DNA from: Aurifilum marmelostoma | Taxonomy: Eukaryota > Ascomycota > Sordariomycetes > Diaporthales > Cryphonectriaceae | Length of the DNA stretch: 64,000 nt | Direction of reading: 5' to 3' | Assembly: GCA_027559495.1 (NCBI GenBank) | Contig: JAMXSV010000003.1 | Location: 3,968,001 to 4,032,000 of the forward strand | Shown: positions 1 to 12,518 of the stretch, piece by piece | Numbering within the stretch: the first letter of the stretch is position 1 | Layout: every line of letters begins with the position of its first letter | The notes under the pieces: model-generated | The model's database searches: none | Told to the model about the DNA's origin: nothing | What the model saw: the letters and a program-made list of their open reading frames with translations, nothing else | Translations under genes and position numbers: made by a program

Positions 1-1201
1 GTGCATTCCCACAGTCAGCCACACGTCAAGAGCTCAGATATGATTTACGAACCTGTACAACACCTGGCTGCCTTTAGTGCTATCCTCATGAGGTGAATTG
101 TGATGGGCGCGTTGCTCTTTGGAGACCATTGAGCGAGGTGAAGGATTTGGTAGGCGAGCACTCTACTTGCGAGGACTAGTCTGAACCCCGGAGACGTCTT
201 CGACCGTTTGTCCGCGGAGGCTCGGTTCAGTCGCGTGCATAGATTCCAAAGGTTGGTGCCCTCGCGCTCTAAGTCTTCGTCCCCCATCATACCATGGTTC
301 GTCTTATCGGCGTACTTCCCTATCGATTGCAACTGCTTCTGTACCTCGGACAGTAGCGCTGTTGCAACTTCGGCATCATCTTGGTCTTTGGGCAGGCGCT
401 CGTAGAGATCTGAGGCAAAAGCTAGTATTAGACAATACCTGTCGTCAGCCTCTGCACAGGTCGTCTCGAGCTATTGCAAACTGACAGGAGGAAAGTGTAT
501 CATACAGATAATGGGTTGAGCTCGCCTTCTCGATAGATCGTGACTCTCGCACGCCACGTTCAAAGCCGATGGCATCTTGGATGCCCTTGAATCCGTCCAG
601 CACTAATTACTATTTGCGCACCTGAACGTGGTGTGGTAAAGTCAGATTGTTGAAGAGCCGACGTACTCGAAGCTGTAGATCTAGCGACGCGGTGACCTCC
701 TTAACAGAGGTGCGTGCTCGTGAAGTAGACGTTATCGTGTTCTATGGGGCCTTCAGCCAGCGCGCGTCGGGAGATGGCGGTCGATAATCGAGCATGTAGG
801 ATTCGTGTGACGAAGGACAGTGAGTGGTTCAGGTCATGCGTAACTGCACACGTAAAGTTTGAAGAGAAGACAGAATCGTTTTGATCTACCAGCCCGCGAA
901 ATGAGGAAACCGCCAGTGCCCATGGGTACTCTCTACGAGAGGAAGGCACAAACCGCTTAGTGCCCGCTTGAACCCGCCAACCCTGAGAAATGAATTCGCC
1001 TCCTCCCTTCCAATTGTGTGTTTCATCTCCAATACGATTGATGCAAAAAAGAGTACTCAGAGTTGCCTCCCACCTTTTGTTATGTGAATTACGGCATTAG
1101 ATTGTACAGTGTAATGTCCGTAGTAATTGTTATGGTGTCTAAAATGCGCGTCGCGCCGGTGGCAAATGATGTAGATAATCGGTTTTCTCGTTAAGCGTTG
1201 C
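1..1201. other. Window edge, no gene recognised
   Basis: Only short, overlapping open frames on both strands, none with a recognisable domain or a sensible splice partner. The right end is the 3' flank of the regulator gene that stops at 1202. An exon of a gene lying mainly outside the window cannot be excluded. Confidence 0.4.
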
Positions 1202-2128
1202 TCAGTGGGATGGATCGTGTGGCAAGAAGTTTCCAACGATCAAACTTGGTCTGGACGGTGGAAAACGAGATCGTCAGGTTCGTGTTTTGTGTGGACAGGG
1301 GAGGGTAATCATAGAGTGCCGAAGAGCAATGGTGGCGATCAACAAGATGGGGGCACTTACATCCTCGCCTCATCACGCCTGATCTTCAACGAGAAGCAGC
1401 ACTTGATCTCTCTCGAGCTGCCACTGTCGGCAGGACTCTTTAACTCACACGCGGTGAGGAGGGTATCGTGTGAGGAATCGAATGCTATCGTGCCGAATTC
1501 CTCCCAGTACCGCACCATGGACGCCTCTGTGAGGATCTGGTGTAGAGCGATTTTGCCCTGCGAGCTTGTCAGCGGAGAGAAAAGGGGAGGAACAAAAGGA
1601 AAAAGTCCAAGCAGAAAGCAACACTCACGTCGCGCAGATCCTCCACCTCTACGCCGATCAGCTCAGCCATCTCCTTGTTGCCACGAAAGATCTCCCCCGT
1701 ACGCCGCCAACAGCACGCCGGGACGGCCATGCTGGCAAAGACACGGTCATATTCCATCAGCGTCTTCTCAAACCACATCTCGACGTACACCAGCTGGAGA
1801 TCCGTCATGAGCTGCACCTTTTCGCGGAACTTGGGCCGGAACTTGTTGATCTGCGCGAGGATCTTCTGCTTGGACGACGGCTGGATATGCGTTTCCAGGT
1901 AGTCCTGCAGCTTCTTGTAGCCCTGGATGTAGTTGAAGGGTTTGAGTAGGCCTGCTTCATACTTGGCGCGGAGGACCCGCTCCATCCGTGCCTCGGGCGT
2001 GTCGTTGCCCGAGGGGTCCGCCACCTGCAGGTAAAATTCAGCTGCCTCGCGGCGTTTCTTATCCTCTGGGTTGGTAGTGGCCGATTTGGGCATCAGGGAG
2101 CTCTCGACTACATTTTCCAGAGAGCTTC

Positions 2129-2159
<31 letters not shown>

Positions 2160-3894
2160 GAGGTGTTGCTGCTGCAATGCGGCCGCGCCGGCTCCTGACA
2201 GGGCGCTTGGCGGCAGCAACGAGGTGTTACCCTGGCCTAAATAGTTGGCAGGCAGCATATCGTTCTCGTTCTTCAAGACCTGGTTCTGATCTCCACTGGA
2301 CAGTAGACCACCGTCATCAAGGAGACTGCTGTTGAGAAACTCGTTGAGCAGGTTAAACTCGTTGCTGACTTCGGGGGCGATCAGATAGTTGTTCTGGTAG
2401 TTCTGCATATCCTGGAGGTGATTCTGGGCAGTCAACCATGCATCCGAGAACCCGGCGACTGTGATGATGTCAGACATAGACCACGCTCTAGCTTCTTGTT
2501 ATGGTAGCTAATTGACTGTGTGTGTGCTATATGTTGAGGAGAAGGGCAGGTACTGAGGGAAGGGGCCTTGTGAATGAAGTACAGGGCTGGCAGACGAGCA
2601 CAACACAATCACGGGGGTGAGACGTACACTGGTTCATATTGCTGCTGCGCAGGCCGCTGGTCTGCATCCCAGAGACCTGTGACGGTCGTACAAGCTGTTG
2701 TAAGGTACTGCCCCCCTGGCGCAGCGAGCCTGCAGGCCCAGCAGTGATACCACCGCCACCGACACCGCCAGCCCCAGCAGCAGCTGATGTCGATCCCGCG
2801 TCGAAGGAGGGAGGTCTCATGGCGGCCGCAGCAGCGGCGACGGCAGCGGCGGCTTGATCGACGGAACTGCGGGAGAGATCGGGCTGTGACTCAGACTCAT
2901 CCATGGTCGACCCAGCGGCGATACTCCCCTCTCCCTGTACCGGCCTTCTTGCTGTCACTATCGCGGGGCTCATCGTGACAGAGGTGACCAATATTGCGCT
3001 TGATACACCTCGTACAAGGTCTCTCCTGTTTAAAGCAAGGCGGCATGCCGTGGTCAATAAATTATGCCCACTCGAGGCTGCAGTGCAGCTTGCAGCATGA
3101 CACGACAGTATCCTGACGGGTCTCGGTAGGGTAAGGGAAGATCCGTGTGTGTAAGGCAAGAGGGGGAGGCGGCAGCAGTGGCAAACAAGAAGCAGTGTCT
3201 GGGAGAGGGAATAAGAGGTCTTACATACAAGGTCACATGTCATGTGCTAAAGCATCCGTAACAACACGATGGTATTAGCCACTCAGGTCTCTCAACTCTG
3301 CGGTCTCCTCAGATACTCCAAACACAAGGCGGCAGCCCTGCTACAGGCACCAGACAATCGACCCCGGGCGTGTGACATTGGGCAGCCATGCTGCATAGTG
3401 ATTGTCGGCACGAGCGACAGCGTGCGCCCTGCCACCACGACGCGGACAGCAGCCAATTGGAGCCAATTGCCAGTTCATTCCGGGGAGGGGTGCATTATTC
3501 TTAATTTGACTTACAGATCGACGGCAATATACGCACGCTGTAGGTACGCGCGAGACACAAGGATTAGCGCGCGGAGAAACACACGATGAGGCGTACCTAG
3601 GGTGTACAAGGAGGGAGGAGGGGGAGCAGTACCATGCGTGACTTTGCGCCTCTTCTTCTGGGGGCCCTGTCTGTTTGTGTCATCCGGCGTATGCGTGTGC
3701 GCCTTGGTAGTGGTGCTGCTGTTGTCGCTGCCGGGTGTTGCGCTGGTCTTGGACCTCTCGCCATTGTTGTTCGGCCGGAGGGGGGTAGACTTGGTCTGCC
3801 TGTGCTTGGACGAGTCGCTCTCGGAAGGCCGGTTCTTGTTCCTTTCCTCGGTGCTACTGCTGCCGGCGGCGCCATTCTTCTTCTTCTTGTCCAT
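1202..3894 (-). CDS. Zn2Cys6 + PAS transcription factor, AcuM/AcuK (Rds2/Ert1) family
   Basis: Likely nuclear activator of gluconeogenic genes, by family. Inferred exons: 3538-3894, 3515-3537 (23 nt), 3229-3246 (18 nt), 2925-3025, 2628-2866, 1629-2458, 1361-1557, 1202-1250. Joined, the first four give a basic stretch (KKRRKVTH), then ACVYCRRS, HMTCDL and ERPCTRCIKRNIGHLCHDEPR-type sequence, a complete Zn2Cys6 cluster. The middle is low complexity (Ala, Gly, and Gln from a CTG run at 2131-2158). The C-terminal part carries the family's PAS-like region (YDRVFASMAVPACCWRR, then GKIALHQILTE) and ends IPSLIVGNFLP. The PAS and terminal motifs fix the last three exons well. The zinc cluster resembles AcuM/Rds2 more than AcuK/Ert1, from memory of the families. 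The start is uncertain: the frame stays open upstream of the ATG at 3894 (TDKARPQV), so an extra 5' exon is likely. The frame between 2866 and 2925 is uncertain (see findings). Confidence 0.85.
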
Positions 3895-5557
3895 AACTTG
3901 CGGTCGTGCCTTGTCTGTTTTGGCCTCCTTCTTCCCGTTTCCCTCCGTCTCTCACACGCACTGTTATCCTCCTCTTTCGGCCTGCTTTGTATCTTGTATC
4001 TTACCAAAAATGACCGAGTGAGTTCCGATCCCGATTCCTGGTCACTCAATGCGCCCAGCTCCCATTCGCCCTGTGGGTTACGCAGCCGGCGTCGAGTTCG
4101 TGGCTCATTTGAGCAAGGCGTGCGGGTCTTTGCAGCTGGACAGATTGATTTGACCACACCTCTCCCGAGGAGAGGACAAGGGGGGGGAGGGCAGGGCAAA
4201 AAAGATGCGAAGAGAAAGGGTCATGCGCCTCGTTCTCGACGCCCTTGTTGTCAAATGTCGACCAAGATTCGCGGTTGCGCGCTGGGTGGAAGAATCGACC
4301 GCGTACGTAACGGCAAAGTCGCAACGGGCAAGGATCCGGTCTCGTGGTCGCTGTAGTGGTGTTTTTTGTTTTCCCCCTTCCGCCCTTTCCTTGCTTCGAC
4401 GTTGCAAGCGCCGGAGCTGTACAATGGTGATCGCGCCGAGCACGCGACACAAGATGCGCTCTTTTTGGGTTGTTGGTAGCCGAGGTGCAAGTGTCAGTAA
4501 GACCGGCGCAAATTTACGACGACGGGTGGACGGAGGACGGAGGACGGGCTGGGATGGCACTCTGTTGCTTGACCGCCGCCGCCCTCGCGTTGAGCGGAAT
4601 ACATGGCCGGAGGACGGGTTGGGTTTTTTTGCCAGGGTAAGGGGGGCTGCTTGCTGCTAAGCTGCTGGGTGTGCTGCTTGGGGTGGGGGCCAGCAGCTTA
4701 GCTCTACCATACCACTAAGCAGTCATGATGTACTTGCCGCATGCGGGGGCCACTAAGGGAAGCAGCTTTAGCACTTTTTCGAAGGGGGGGAGGTCCTATT
4801 AGGCAGTTGCTCACTGGCTGGTGTGCTGAAGACAGCTGCTGGACGGAATCTTTGCGCCCCCAGTTTGTCTACCCCAAGCCTGGAGGGGGGGCCCTTTACC
4901 CCTCATTCTAACCCCAACAGCTTGAAATTCGCAATCTAGATAAATATGCGTCCTCATGGTATCCTTAGTTGGCCTTGACGCGTTTTCTCCCATCCTAGCC
5001 CTTGCGGCGCATGATGTTTTCCCCCCAAGAAAACATCTCATGTAAACGATAGATATATTTCCAAAAATAGAAAAAAATAGAAAAGCATCCGTGATCGAAG
5101 TGACGAGGTGCGGAATACAATTATGGTGCGCCAAGACGACAGCGTCATGCCTATTCTGAACCAAGGAAACCTGTGCTGCCATGTTCGCCTCGCATTCTTG
5201 TCACCACGTTCTGCCCAAACTGCTGGAGAAACACGTATAGTTTAACAAGTGCTACGCGAGCCTGTCAGCTTTGCTGACACTCCTTGCATCACTTGGAGGG
5301 AAGCAAAGAGAATTGAATTCCTTGATTTTCTTTTTAATTTCCCTTTTCGGTGTTGATGCCCGTTGAGTTATGTGTAAAGCGCCATGAATTTTTCCCAATA
5401 CCAAAGCAAACGCAACTCTAGATAAACTAGTCATAACAAGTAGATTGTGACGTAGAACCCATTCCACAAGACGTTGAACCCCATGCATATACCTAGCACA
5501 ATATGTCAGACCCCACAGATATACAACGCCATGCTCAGCAAGCCATTTCATTCCTCT
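3895..5557. other. Intergenic, probable promoter/5' leader of the regulator
   Basis: Several long but mutually overlapping frames at 3.6-4.6 kb have no domain and look like GC-driven shadows. The stretch probably holds the 5' exon and leader of the upstream regulator and the 3' flank of xanthine dehydrogenase. A perfect inverted repeat lies at 4656-4702. Confidence 0.4.
4656..4702. repeat. Perfect 13-bp inverted repeat
   Basis: GCTAAGCTGCTGG at 4656-4668 is the exact reverse complement of CCAGCAGCTTAGC at 4690-4702, with a 21-nt G-rich loop between them. It could form a hairpin or cruciform. The function is unknown. Confidence 0.6.
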
Positions 5558-8500
5558 TCAGATGGCAATGAAGAAGTTCTTCTCGCCCTCCTTTGGCGTT
5601 ACCCTCGCCCTCTCCATAATGGGGTCCACACAAGCCAGCCTGATTCTCTCGTTTGTCGCGGGGCTCTCCAGCCTCAACAGTCCGTCATCGTTGTCTCCTT
5701 CCCGGCCGGACATGCCTACCTTCCCGTCCTCTCCCTCTCCATCACCAACCGTCTTGGCTCGCACCCCATACATGGCCCGTGCCGCCTTGAGCGCATCCCG
5801 GATAGCAAAGAACACGGCACTTCCCATGAACAGAGGCGGCTCGCCCACGCCTCTGCTTCTCTGGATTGTCCGCAGGTCTTTCCATTCGACCCCTTTGAGA
5901 AGGCTCACGTTGAACACCTGTGGCACATCGCGGAACCCAGGGATCTTGTAGGCTCCCGGCCCACGCGTGAAGAGGTTGCCAGCCGCTGGGCCGTTGCGCA
6001 GCCACAGGCTCTCCTCCATGGTGAAAAGGCCCATCCCCTGGACGAAGGCTCCCTGGATCTGACCGTAGTCGATGCTCGGGTTGATGCTACGGCCCACGTC
6101 CATCTTGACGTCCGCCTTGAGGCACGTCCACCCACCCGTCAGCGTATCCACCTCCACCTCGGCCGCCGCCACACCCTGCGTGAAGTAGAAGAACATCTTG
6201 CCCTTGTTTTCTCCCCACGTGTATCCAATCTCTGGTGTTTTGTAGAAACCCTGCGCCGACAGGTTCACCCGGTCAAAGTACGCAGCGTGCGCCAGTTCCT
6301 TCATTGTCGCCTCCGGGCCCAGCTTTTCCCTGTACGGTGCCAGCCGCTCGTTCAGCTGCTCGCATGCGTTGAAGATAGCGTACCCGTTGAGATCGCTGGA
6401 AGCCGATGCCGCCGTAGCGCTGGCATTGGCCACCGTGTTGGTTGCCGTCTCTGAGATGAAGACGGTTTCGAGAGGAACCTTTAGGGCCTCCGCTGCGATC
6501 ATGGTCATCTTTGTGTGCAGCCCTTGCCCCATTTCTGTGCCGCCGTGGGCAACGAGGACGGACCCATCGTGGTAGATGTGGACTAGGGCACCAGCCTGGT
6601 TGAACCAAAGGGCCGTGAAGGAGATGCCGAACTTGGTGGGTATCAATGCCTGCGTGTTGACCAGTGTGAGCAAGTCTGAATGGATAGACGGCCGCAGAGA
6701 GGCACAAAACAACTCACGAGTCCTCGTTTCCGCCACTTGTGCTCCTTGTTGAATTTCTCCACCGCCTCTCTCCTCTTCTCATACTCCGTCTCCTCCATGA
6801 CCTGTTTGCACATAAGCGGTACATGCCAGTCTGTCAGCGGCTGATTGAAGTGCGTCAACTCCTCCGCCTTGTACATGTTGATCTCTCTGAACCTCTCGAC
6901 CGGTATGCCCAGGCGGTCCGCGACCTCACTCATGTAAGACTCGGCGATGAACAAGCCCTGCGGACCACCAAACCCCCGAAACGCTGTGTTGCTCATCGTG
7001 TTCGTCTTGCAGATGCGGCCTCGGACGTGGAAGTTGGGGATCTTGTAGCAACCATCGCTGTGCGTCATGGCCCTCTCGCACACCGCTGCCGAGAGATCCC
7101 ACGACCAGCCTCCGTTGTTGAAGATATCCAAGTCCAGCGCCTGGATTTTGCCATCCTTATTCACGCCCAGCTTCCACCGCCCTAGGAACGGGTGCCGCTG
7201 GCCAGAGGTTACCATGTCCTCTTCGCGGGTGAGCATGCAGCGGACAGGCTTGCGTGTCTTTTGCGCCGCCAGCGCGAGGATCGTGCTGAGCTGGATACAG
7301 CGTGTTTCTTTACCACCGAAGCCGCCACCTAGGCGCTTCACCTTGACGACAATCTTGTTAGCCTTTTCGCCAAGGACACGGGCGGCGTACGCTTGACTAG
7401 ATTGAATCGAAGATTGTGTTAGTCATGTGTTGTACAAGGGGGTTCGAGATGGCACGGAAGGGCAGGCAGGCAGGGTAGAGCAGCTACTCACGACTCGTTG
7501 CAGTTCTGAGAGCTCGACCAGATCTCCATCTCTCCATCTTCCTTGGGGATCGCAACACACGCGTTGGTCTCGAGATAAAAATGCTCTTGACCGCCCATCC
7601 TGGCCACGCCGCTGAATGTGTAGTCACACTCCTTGAAGGCTTTATCAGTGTCTCCGGTTTTGATTTCTCGGAAGAAGTTGAAGAGGCTGTCCTTCTCGAT
7701 GGCCTCCTCGATGGTGAACACGGCAGGGAGGTCCTCGTACTCGACCTTGACCGCCCTCACGCCCTCGGCTGCCTTTTGTTGCGAGGTGGCCAGAATGAGG
7801 GCGATAGGCTGGCCGGCTGTGAAGACCTCATCCTCGGCCAGGAACACCTCTTGAAAGTGTGGCGCACCCCAGTGATTCGCCTCATCGCTCGGCATATCGC
7901 TGCGGTCGATATAGTCCACCACGCCTGGAATATCGAGGGCGGCACTGAAGTCTACTGACTTGATTCTCGCATGCGCCCTGGTCGACAGAACAAGACAGCC
8001 ATAGAGCTCGTTCGCGAGCTTTGGTATGTCGTCTGTATACTGAGCCTCGCCCACCGTCTGCTTCAGTGCAGCGAGATGAGGATTTGCCTTGCCAACGATG
8101 GTCTGTTGATAGTCCAGCGTCGCCGTGCCATCTGTCTCACCGGTTGAGATTTCCCGCTCGATCTCGTCCACGGCCTCCTCATCCATATGTTCGCTGTCGC
8201 CTATCCCAAGCATCACCTCGTGGTAGAACCGGTAAAAGAGACTCAGCGCCAGGGCTCTTCGATAGGAGGCCATGCCTCCAGGGACGCTGAAGGGCAAGTT
8301 AAAGTCATTCTCCAGAGCATTCATGGTCCCTTCGAGCGTTTCCAGGTCGGCAAATTTCTTACCGACCAGGAACTCGTTCGCCTGCTTTGCTGCTATGGTC
8401 CATGCTGCCATACCACCGTAGACCAGGTTGGCCTCCTCAACAACACCATCATCATCAAGCCGCACTCTCTGTGCACTGGTCACAATAGCGATATCGTCAT

Positions 8501-9970
8501 CCTTCCTCTTGGCCTGCTTGTATGCTCTGAAGAACTCGCGCTTCGGCTGGGTAAGTGGGATCCGTATCGAGGCGATGATAGCGTCTGATGCGAGGGCCGT
8601 TCGCCTGTAGCCTTTGAAAAACCCTGACATAGGGATCTCGGTTACCTCGCTTGCCGATCTGGCAATCAGGACTGCCTCGGAGGCCGTGAGGACCGGGTTG
8701 AGGTCCGAGATGGGCGAGGCCGTGGCCAGATTTCCTGCGGGCGTGCCCACGTTTCGGATTTGCCGCCCAGCGAAATACTTGAGTTGCTTGTGCATGGCTG
8801 CAAACACCTGCGCTCTGTCCTTTCCGTAATGTCTGACCGCCTCGAGACAGATTTCTTCGAGGTCCGTCAGGATAACATTTCCCCCAACCTCGATATGGTC
8901 GTCCTTGAAGGAGTACTGCCTGAGCTCGGGGATGTCGCCGACGAAAACGGAGACGGGATACTTCATGGCCTTGAACTTGACCTCGATCTGTGTTTCAGTG
9001 CTTCCGCCGATGATCTTGGCCTCGGGATGGACGCTCTTGATCTCAAGCAGCTGCTGCAGCGTGACTGGCCTGTACCACCGCTTTTTCTTGTTACCAAACG
9101 CCAGGGGCCTAAAATCGTGTTTCTTGAGCGCTGGCGGGAAAATGAGCTCTGTATCGGGGTTATACTCGATGAAGCCTGGCGGGGTGAACCTCTTGATGGG
9201 TTGATCCTCAACGTCCCCATTCCTCTTTCCCTTGCAGCAGCCACTGCCGGCGCCGCCGCCATTCCCGTTCTCCATACAGCAGCCACTTCCACCGTTACTT
9301 GTCGCCTTTCCACACCCAGCAGTGACACTGAAGCTCCTCGCAGCATCGAGAATGGGCCTATACCCCGTGCATCTGCACAGATTCCCGTCGAAGGCCTCCT
9401 CCACGTCCTCGTCCGTGGGCGCCTCGTTGTTGCGCAACAGGGCATACAAGCTCATGACGATGCCCGGCGTGCAGAAGCCACACTGGGAGCCATTACCCTT
9501 GGCGATACGCTCCTGTGCAGGATGGGGCGACTTGACGTTGCCTATGCCCTCGATGGTGATGACATGCTTCCCATCGACGCTGGCCAGCGGCGCCAGGCAG
9601 GCGTTGACGCTGGCGTGGTAAATTTTCTTGGTGGTTGGGTTGTACTGAGAGATGACAACGGTACAGGCACCGCAGCCTCCCTCTGAACAGCCGCTGGAGA
9701 CGGGTGTGTGAATAACTGGTCGACATCGGTGTTGAGGCCCAGCGTCGATAATCGTCACCTCTACGACAGCAAGATCAAGGATGGTACTTACAGTTTTGTG
9801 CCCGTCAACCCAATTCCCCTGAGGTACTCGAGCAGGGTGACCTCTGGATCGATCTCGTCGAGGACGGCACGCGTTCCATTCAGATAGAATCGAAGGGTAT
9901 CGTCAAAGGCAGCCGTCAGGTCATCCAGCTTCGGGACGCCTCGCTCGGGCGAAACTGCGATAGGAGCCAT
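5558..9970 (-). CDS. hxA: Xanthine dehydrogenase (purine hydroxylase I)
   Basis: Oxidises hypoxanthine to xanthine and urate in purine catabolism. Exons: 9792-9970, 7492-9693, 6718-7396, 5558-6649; they join in frame to 1383 residues, the normal family length. The first intron interrupts the N-terminal ferredoxin domain just before its cysteines (GCSEGGCGACTVV, from residue 61). The second [2Fe-2S] domain follows (QCGFCTPG ... NLCRCTGYRPI). Then come the FAD domain (IIGGSTETQIEVKFK) and the molybdopterin domains (RLGGGFGGKETR, GGTEMGQGLHTKM, RGVGEPPLF with the catalytic Glu). A Gly/Cys-rich insert lies between the second iron-sulfur domain and the FAD domain (about 9225-9330). Upstream GATA motifs fit nitrogen control. 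The order of cofactor domains excludes a simple aldehyde oxidase fragment, though aldehyde oxidases are close relatives. Confidence 0.96.
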
Positions 9971-9990
9971 ACTCTAAACTGTAATAGTAG

Positions 9991-10284
9991 TGATAAGATC
10001 GAGTGGCCAACGGCTCCTCCTAGGCGCACCACATGAGTGGCATGCACAACGCCTTTGCACTTGTAATACCAGAATGTGAGACACAGCGGAAAGCTAGGAT
10101 GATAAAGAGAACAAGAGAGGAGAAGGGTGAAGGCGAAGAAGGAAAGAACGAATTCTGATATCAAACAGAGCTAGCGGGATTCATTCGTCATGCCTTTCTT
10201 GGACCCCCCCTGCTGGCCACGTTGGTGGTGTTGCGGAGATACCGGGAGCGGCCGACTCGAATCAGTCAGCTGTATTACTTATCT
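9991..10284 (-). promoter_or_regulatory. GATA motifs upstream of xanthine dehydrogenase
   Basis: TGATAA occurs at 9991-9996 and 10100-10105, and the reverse form TTATCT at 10279-10284, all within about 320 nt upstream of the start at 9970. Purine catabolic genes of ascomycetes are activated by AreA/Nit-2 through HGATAR sites. Binding here is inferred from sequence and position only. Confidence 0.4.
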
Positions 10285-11740
10285 TCCGGTGGCTCTTGTC
10301 TTCTCTATCAATCATTAACAAGCCCGAAGCAGAACACAAATGGACTAGAGATCATTGCGTTTTGCGTTGTCCTCAGCCCTCTTTGATGCTCCTTCTCTTC
10401 CAATCTCAGCCACGCCATCGAGATCGCTTCTAAGCTCGCCATGAAGAGAACACGCATACACACAATCTTTCCGTCGGTCTTTCTATTCCTCAACGACGGT
10501 GGACGGTGGAAAGTCAGAAGGTCCCGGGACTGAGTTGTCGAGAGCCCCGGCAGTGCATGGTCCACCTTGTGCGTGTTGGAGCCCCGCTCCGTCGGCAGGA
10601 AGCGAGCGGCCTGGCCCCGGAGACAGCCGTTTACTTGCGCTACGGCCAGAACCGTGGTTTTTTTTTTTCGTCCCTCCACTTCTCTTTCCCCTCTCTGCCC
10701 TTTCTTCGTTGAGTCTTCTTCCATAAAGTCTTGAAGTTCTTAATGCAGGAACCTATGCACACTGCCGAAGGTAATGTAGGAACAACACAGATTGAGACTA
10801 GACCCGTCGCCCTCTCAGACATTGGTTTCATATTCACCTATATCGAGTCCGACAACCTTTCCTCTCTTCTCTTTTTCTTTCTTCAGTTGTAATGAGCTCT
10901 CGGGCATGAAGCTCGGTACCAAGGTCACTTTGACGCATCAAGATGCTTATGTGAGATAGGGGAAGAGGGAGAGCACCATCAAGTACCAAATTTGTTTTTT
11001 AGAAAAAAATCACTGAAACTAATTGTGTACACTATAGTACTAAGTAATACTGTCTACAACGCTTGACCAATATATTTACATATGATTTTTGCTACCGGCG
11101 CAGGACCCCACCAGGAGTGCGTTGATATCTTATCGGGATGAGTACCGAGGCATTTCGCAGCGCGCGCTACCCACCTAGCACTTGTAGCGTGTCGAGAAGC
11201 CCCCGCCCCTCTGATGTCTATGTTTCTAGGGCCTGCTGCCTTGGCTTTCTTCAACTAATCACCAACAACATCCACCCAACCACCCGACCACACAACCAAC
11301 ATTCGTTGACCCGCTCTTTCAGACTACGGCATTATTGGATACCACCGGAAGTGGGTTGGTTAGGCTGAGTTTGTTCCCCTTTCCTTTGGACTACATACTA
11401 AAGTATTGCTACGTGAGGCGGCCCCAGCTGTCGCTTTAGGGATGAAAGATGTCCCGCTTCGGGCGCTTCAGAGCTCCCTAGCGGCCCGAGGAGGGGAAGG
11501 GGGCAATGCGGGCTAGCCACCATGGGATGAGATTTTGTTTGCTATCCTTGGTGCCCCGCCCTCTTGCTCCGCTAGGAGGACCCTTCAGGGCGTGTGTGTG
11601 ATCGTCGATGGGGTCGGCCGTTCAGCGTCTGCAGTACTGCATACAGTCGTATGTTCACAAAGCGTAACGATCCAGTCGTGACTATAGGTTGTAATCCTGC
11701 TAGAGTCTAGGCCCTGTTCCTCAGGATCGTAGGAGGAATC

Positions 11741-11760
11741 GTGTGTGTGTGTGTGTGTGT

Positions 11761-11793
<33 letters not shown>
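11741..11793. repeat. Compound microsatellite (GT)10 and (GA)15
   Basis: A GT run at 11741-11761 is followed within three bases by a GA run at 11764-11793. The antisense frames with long Ser-Leu and His-Thr runs in this stretch are products of the repeat, not genes. Confidence 0.95.
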
Positions 11794-11795
<2 letters not shown>

Positions 11796-12413
11796 TTTGC
11801 GTGTTCTAGCACGCCATTCATCCACACCGACCAAGTCTCTCGCTTCCAAATTGGGATCCCCCCAGGGCTTTTCGCCAACATATTTCCCACAGTAATAAGC
11901 TAAATCGGCGCCCATGGGGATCGGCTTTGATACCATCGTCACATTAAGTTGCTTAGTGTCGTCGCAGTGCAAGAGGAACGATATGGAATCTCTGAACGGC
12001 ATTTATTGCGGCATCATTTTCCCCCTAGTTTTGCGACTCTTACTGACTAACGGTAGCCACGCGCGCACCTGACGCCCCAACAGCCGAAGGGTGAACTATA
12101 TGCTCCGCAGAGGGCGTCTTACAGCCAAGCAACATGGGATAGTGGTACATAGTACATGGTGAAATTATTCGATGCGCTCGGCGGATTATCTCCAGGGGCG
12201 ATCAAGTACTCATTCATTCTGGATTATCCCAGAAGCCTCGTTAGGATGCACTGATGGTGTGCATCGAGCCGCTGTCACCCACAAATCAACAAGACGTTGG
12301 ATGCCCGGATTGTGTGCCACTCTTTATGCAATGCAACCTTGGAAGCGCTTGTTTGGGTGGATATGCATATTGTCATATCTGTCATATGTGACAGTGCCAG
12401 GAAGGGGAAAAAA

Positions 12414-12420
12414 TATAAAT
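12414..12420 (+). promoter_or_regulatory. TATA-like box of the aldehyde dehydrogenase gene
   Basis: TATAAAT lies 99 nt upstream of the start codon at 12519. About 20 nt further upstream is a near-palindrome, CTGTCATATGTGACAG (12379-12394), a possible factor site. Confidence 0.4.
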
Positions 12421-12518
12421 AAAATCCGCCACCTCCTCTCTCATCACTCTTCTGCGTCCCGAGTCATGAGTTATCTACATACTGTGATGGACCGTATTTA
12501 ATCCCTCTAATCAACGAC

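Larger units (their letters stand above)
9971..12518. other. Long intergenic region between divergent genes
   Basis: Contains promoter DNA for the divergent xanthine dehydrogenase and aldehyde dehydrogenase genes, pyrimidine-rich tracts (10640-10730 and 10850-10890) and a compound microsatellite at 11741-11793. Short frames here have no domain and no convincing splice structure. Confidence 0.5.

Noticed and set aside
5474..6454. 326-codon plus-strand frame opposite xanthine dehydrogenase
   Set aside because: Antisense of the molybdopterin domain; no family features.
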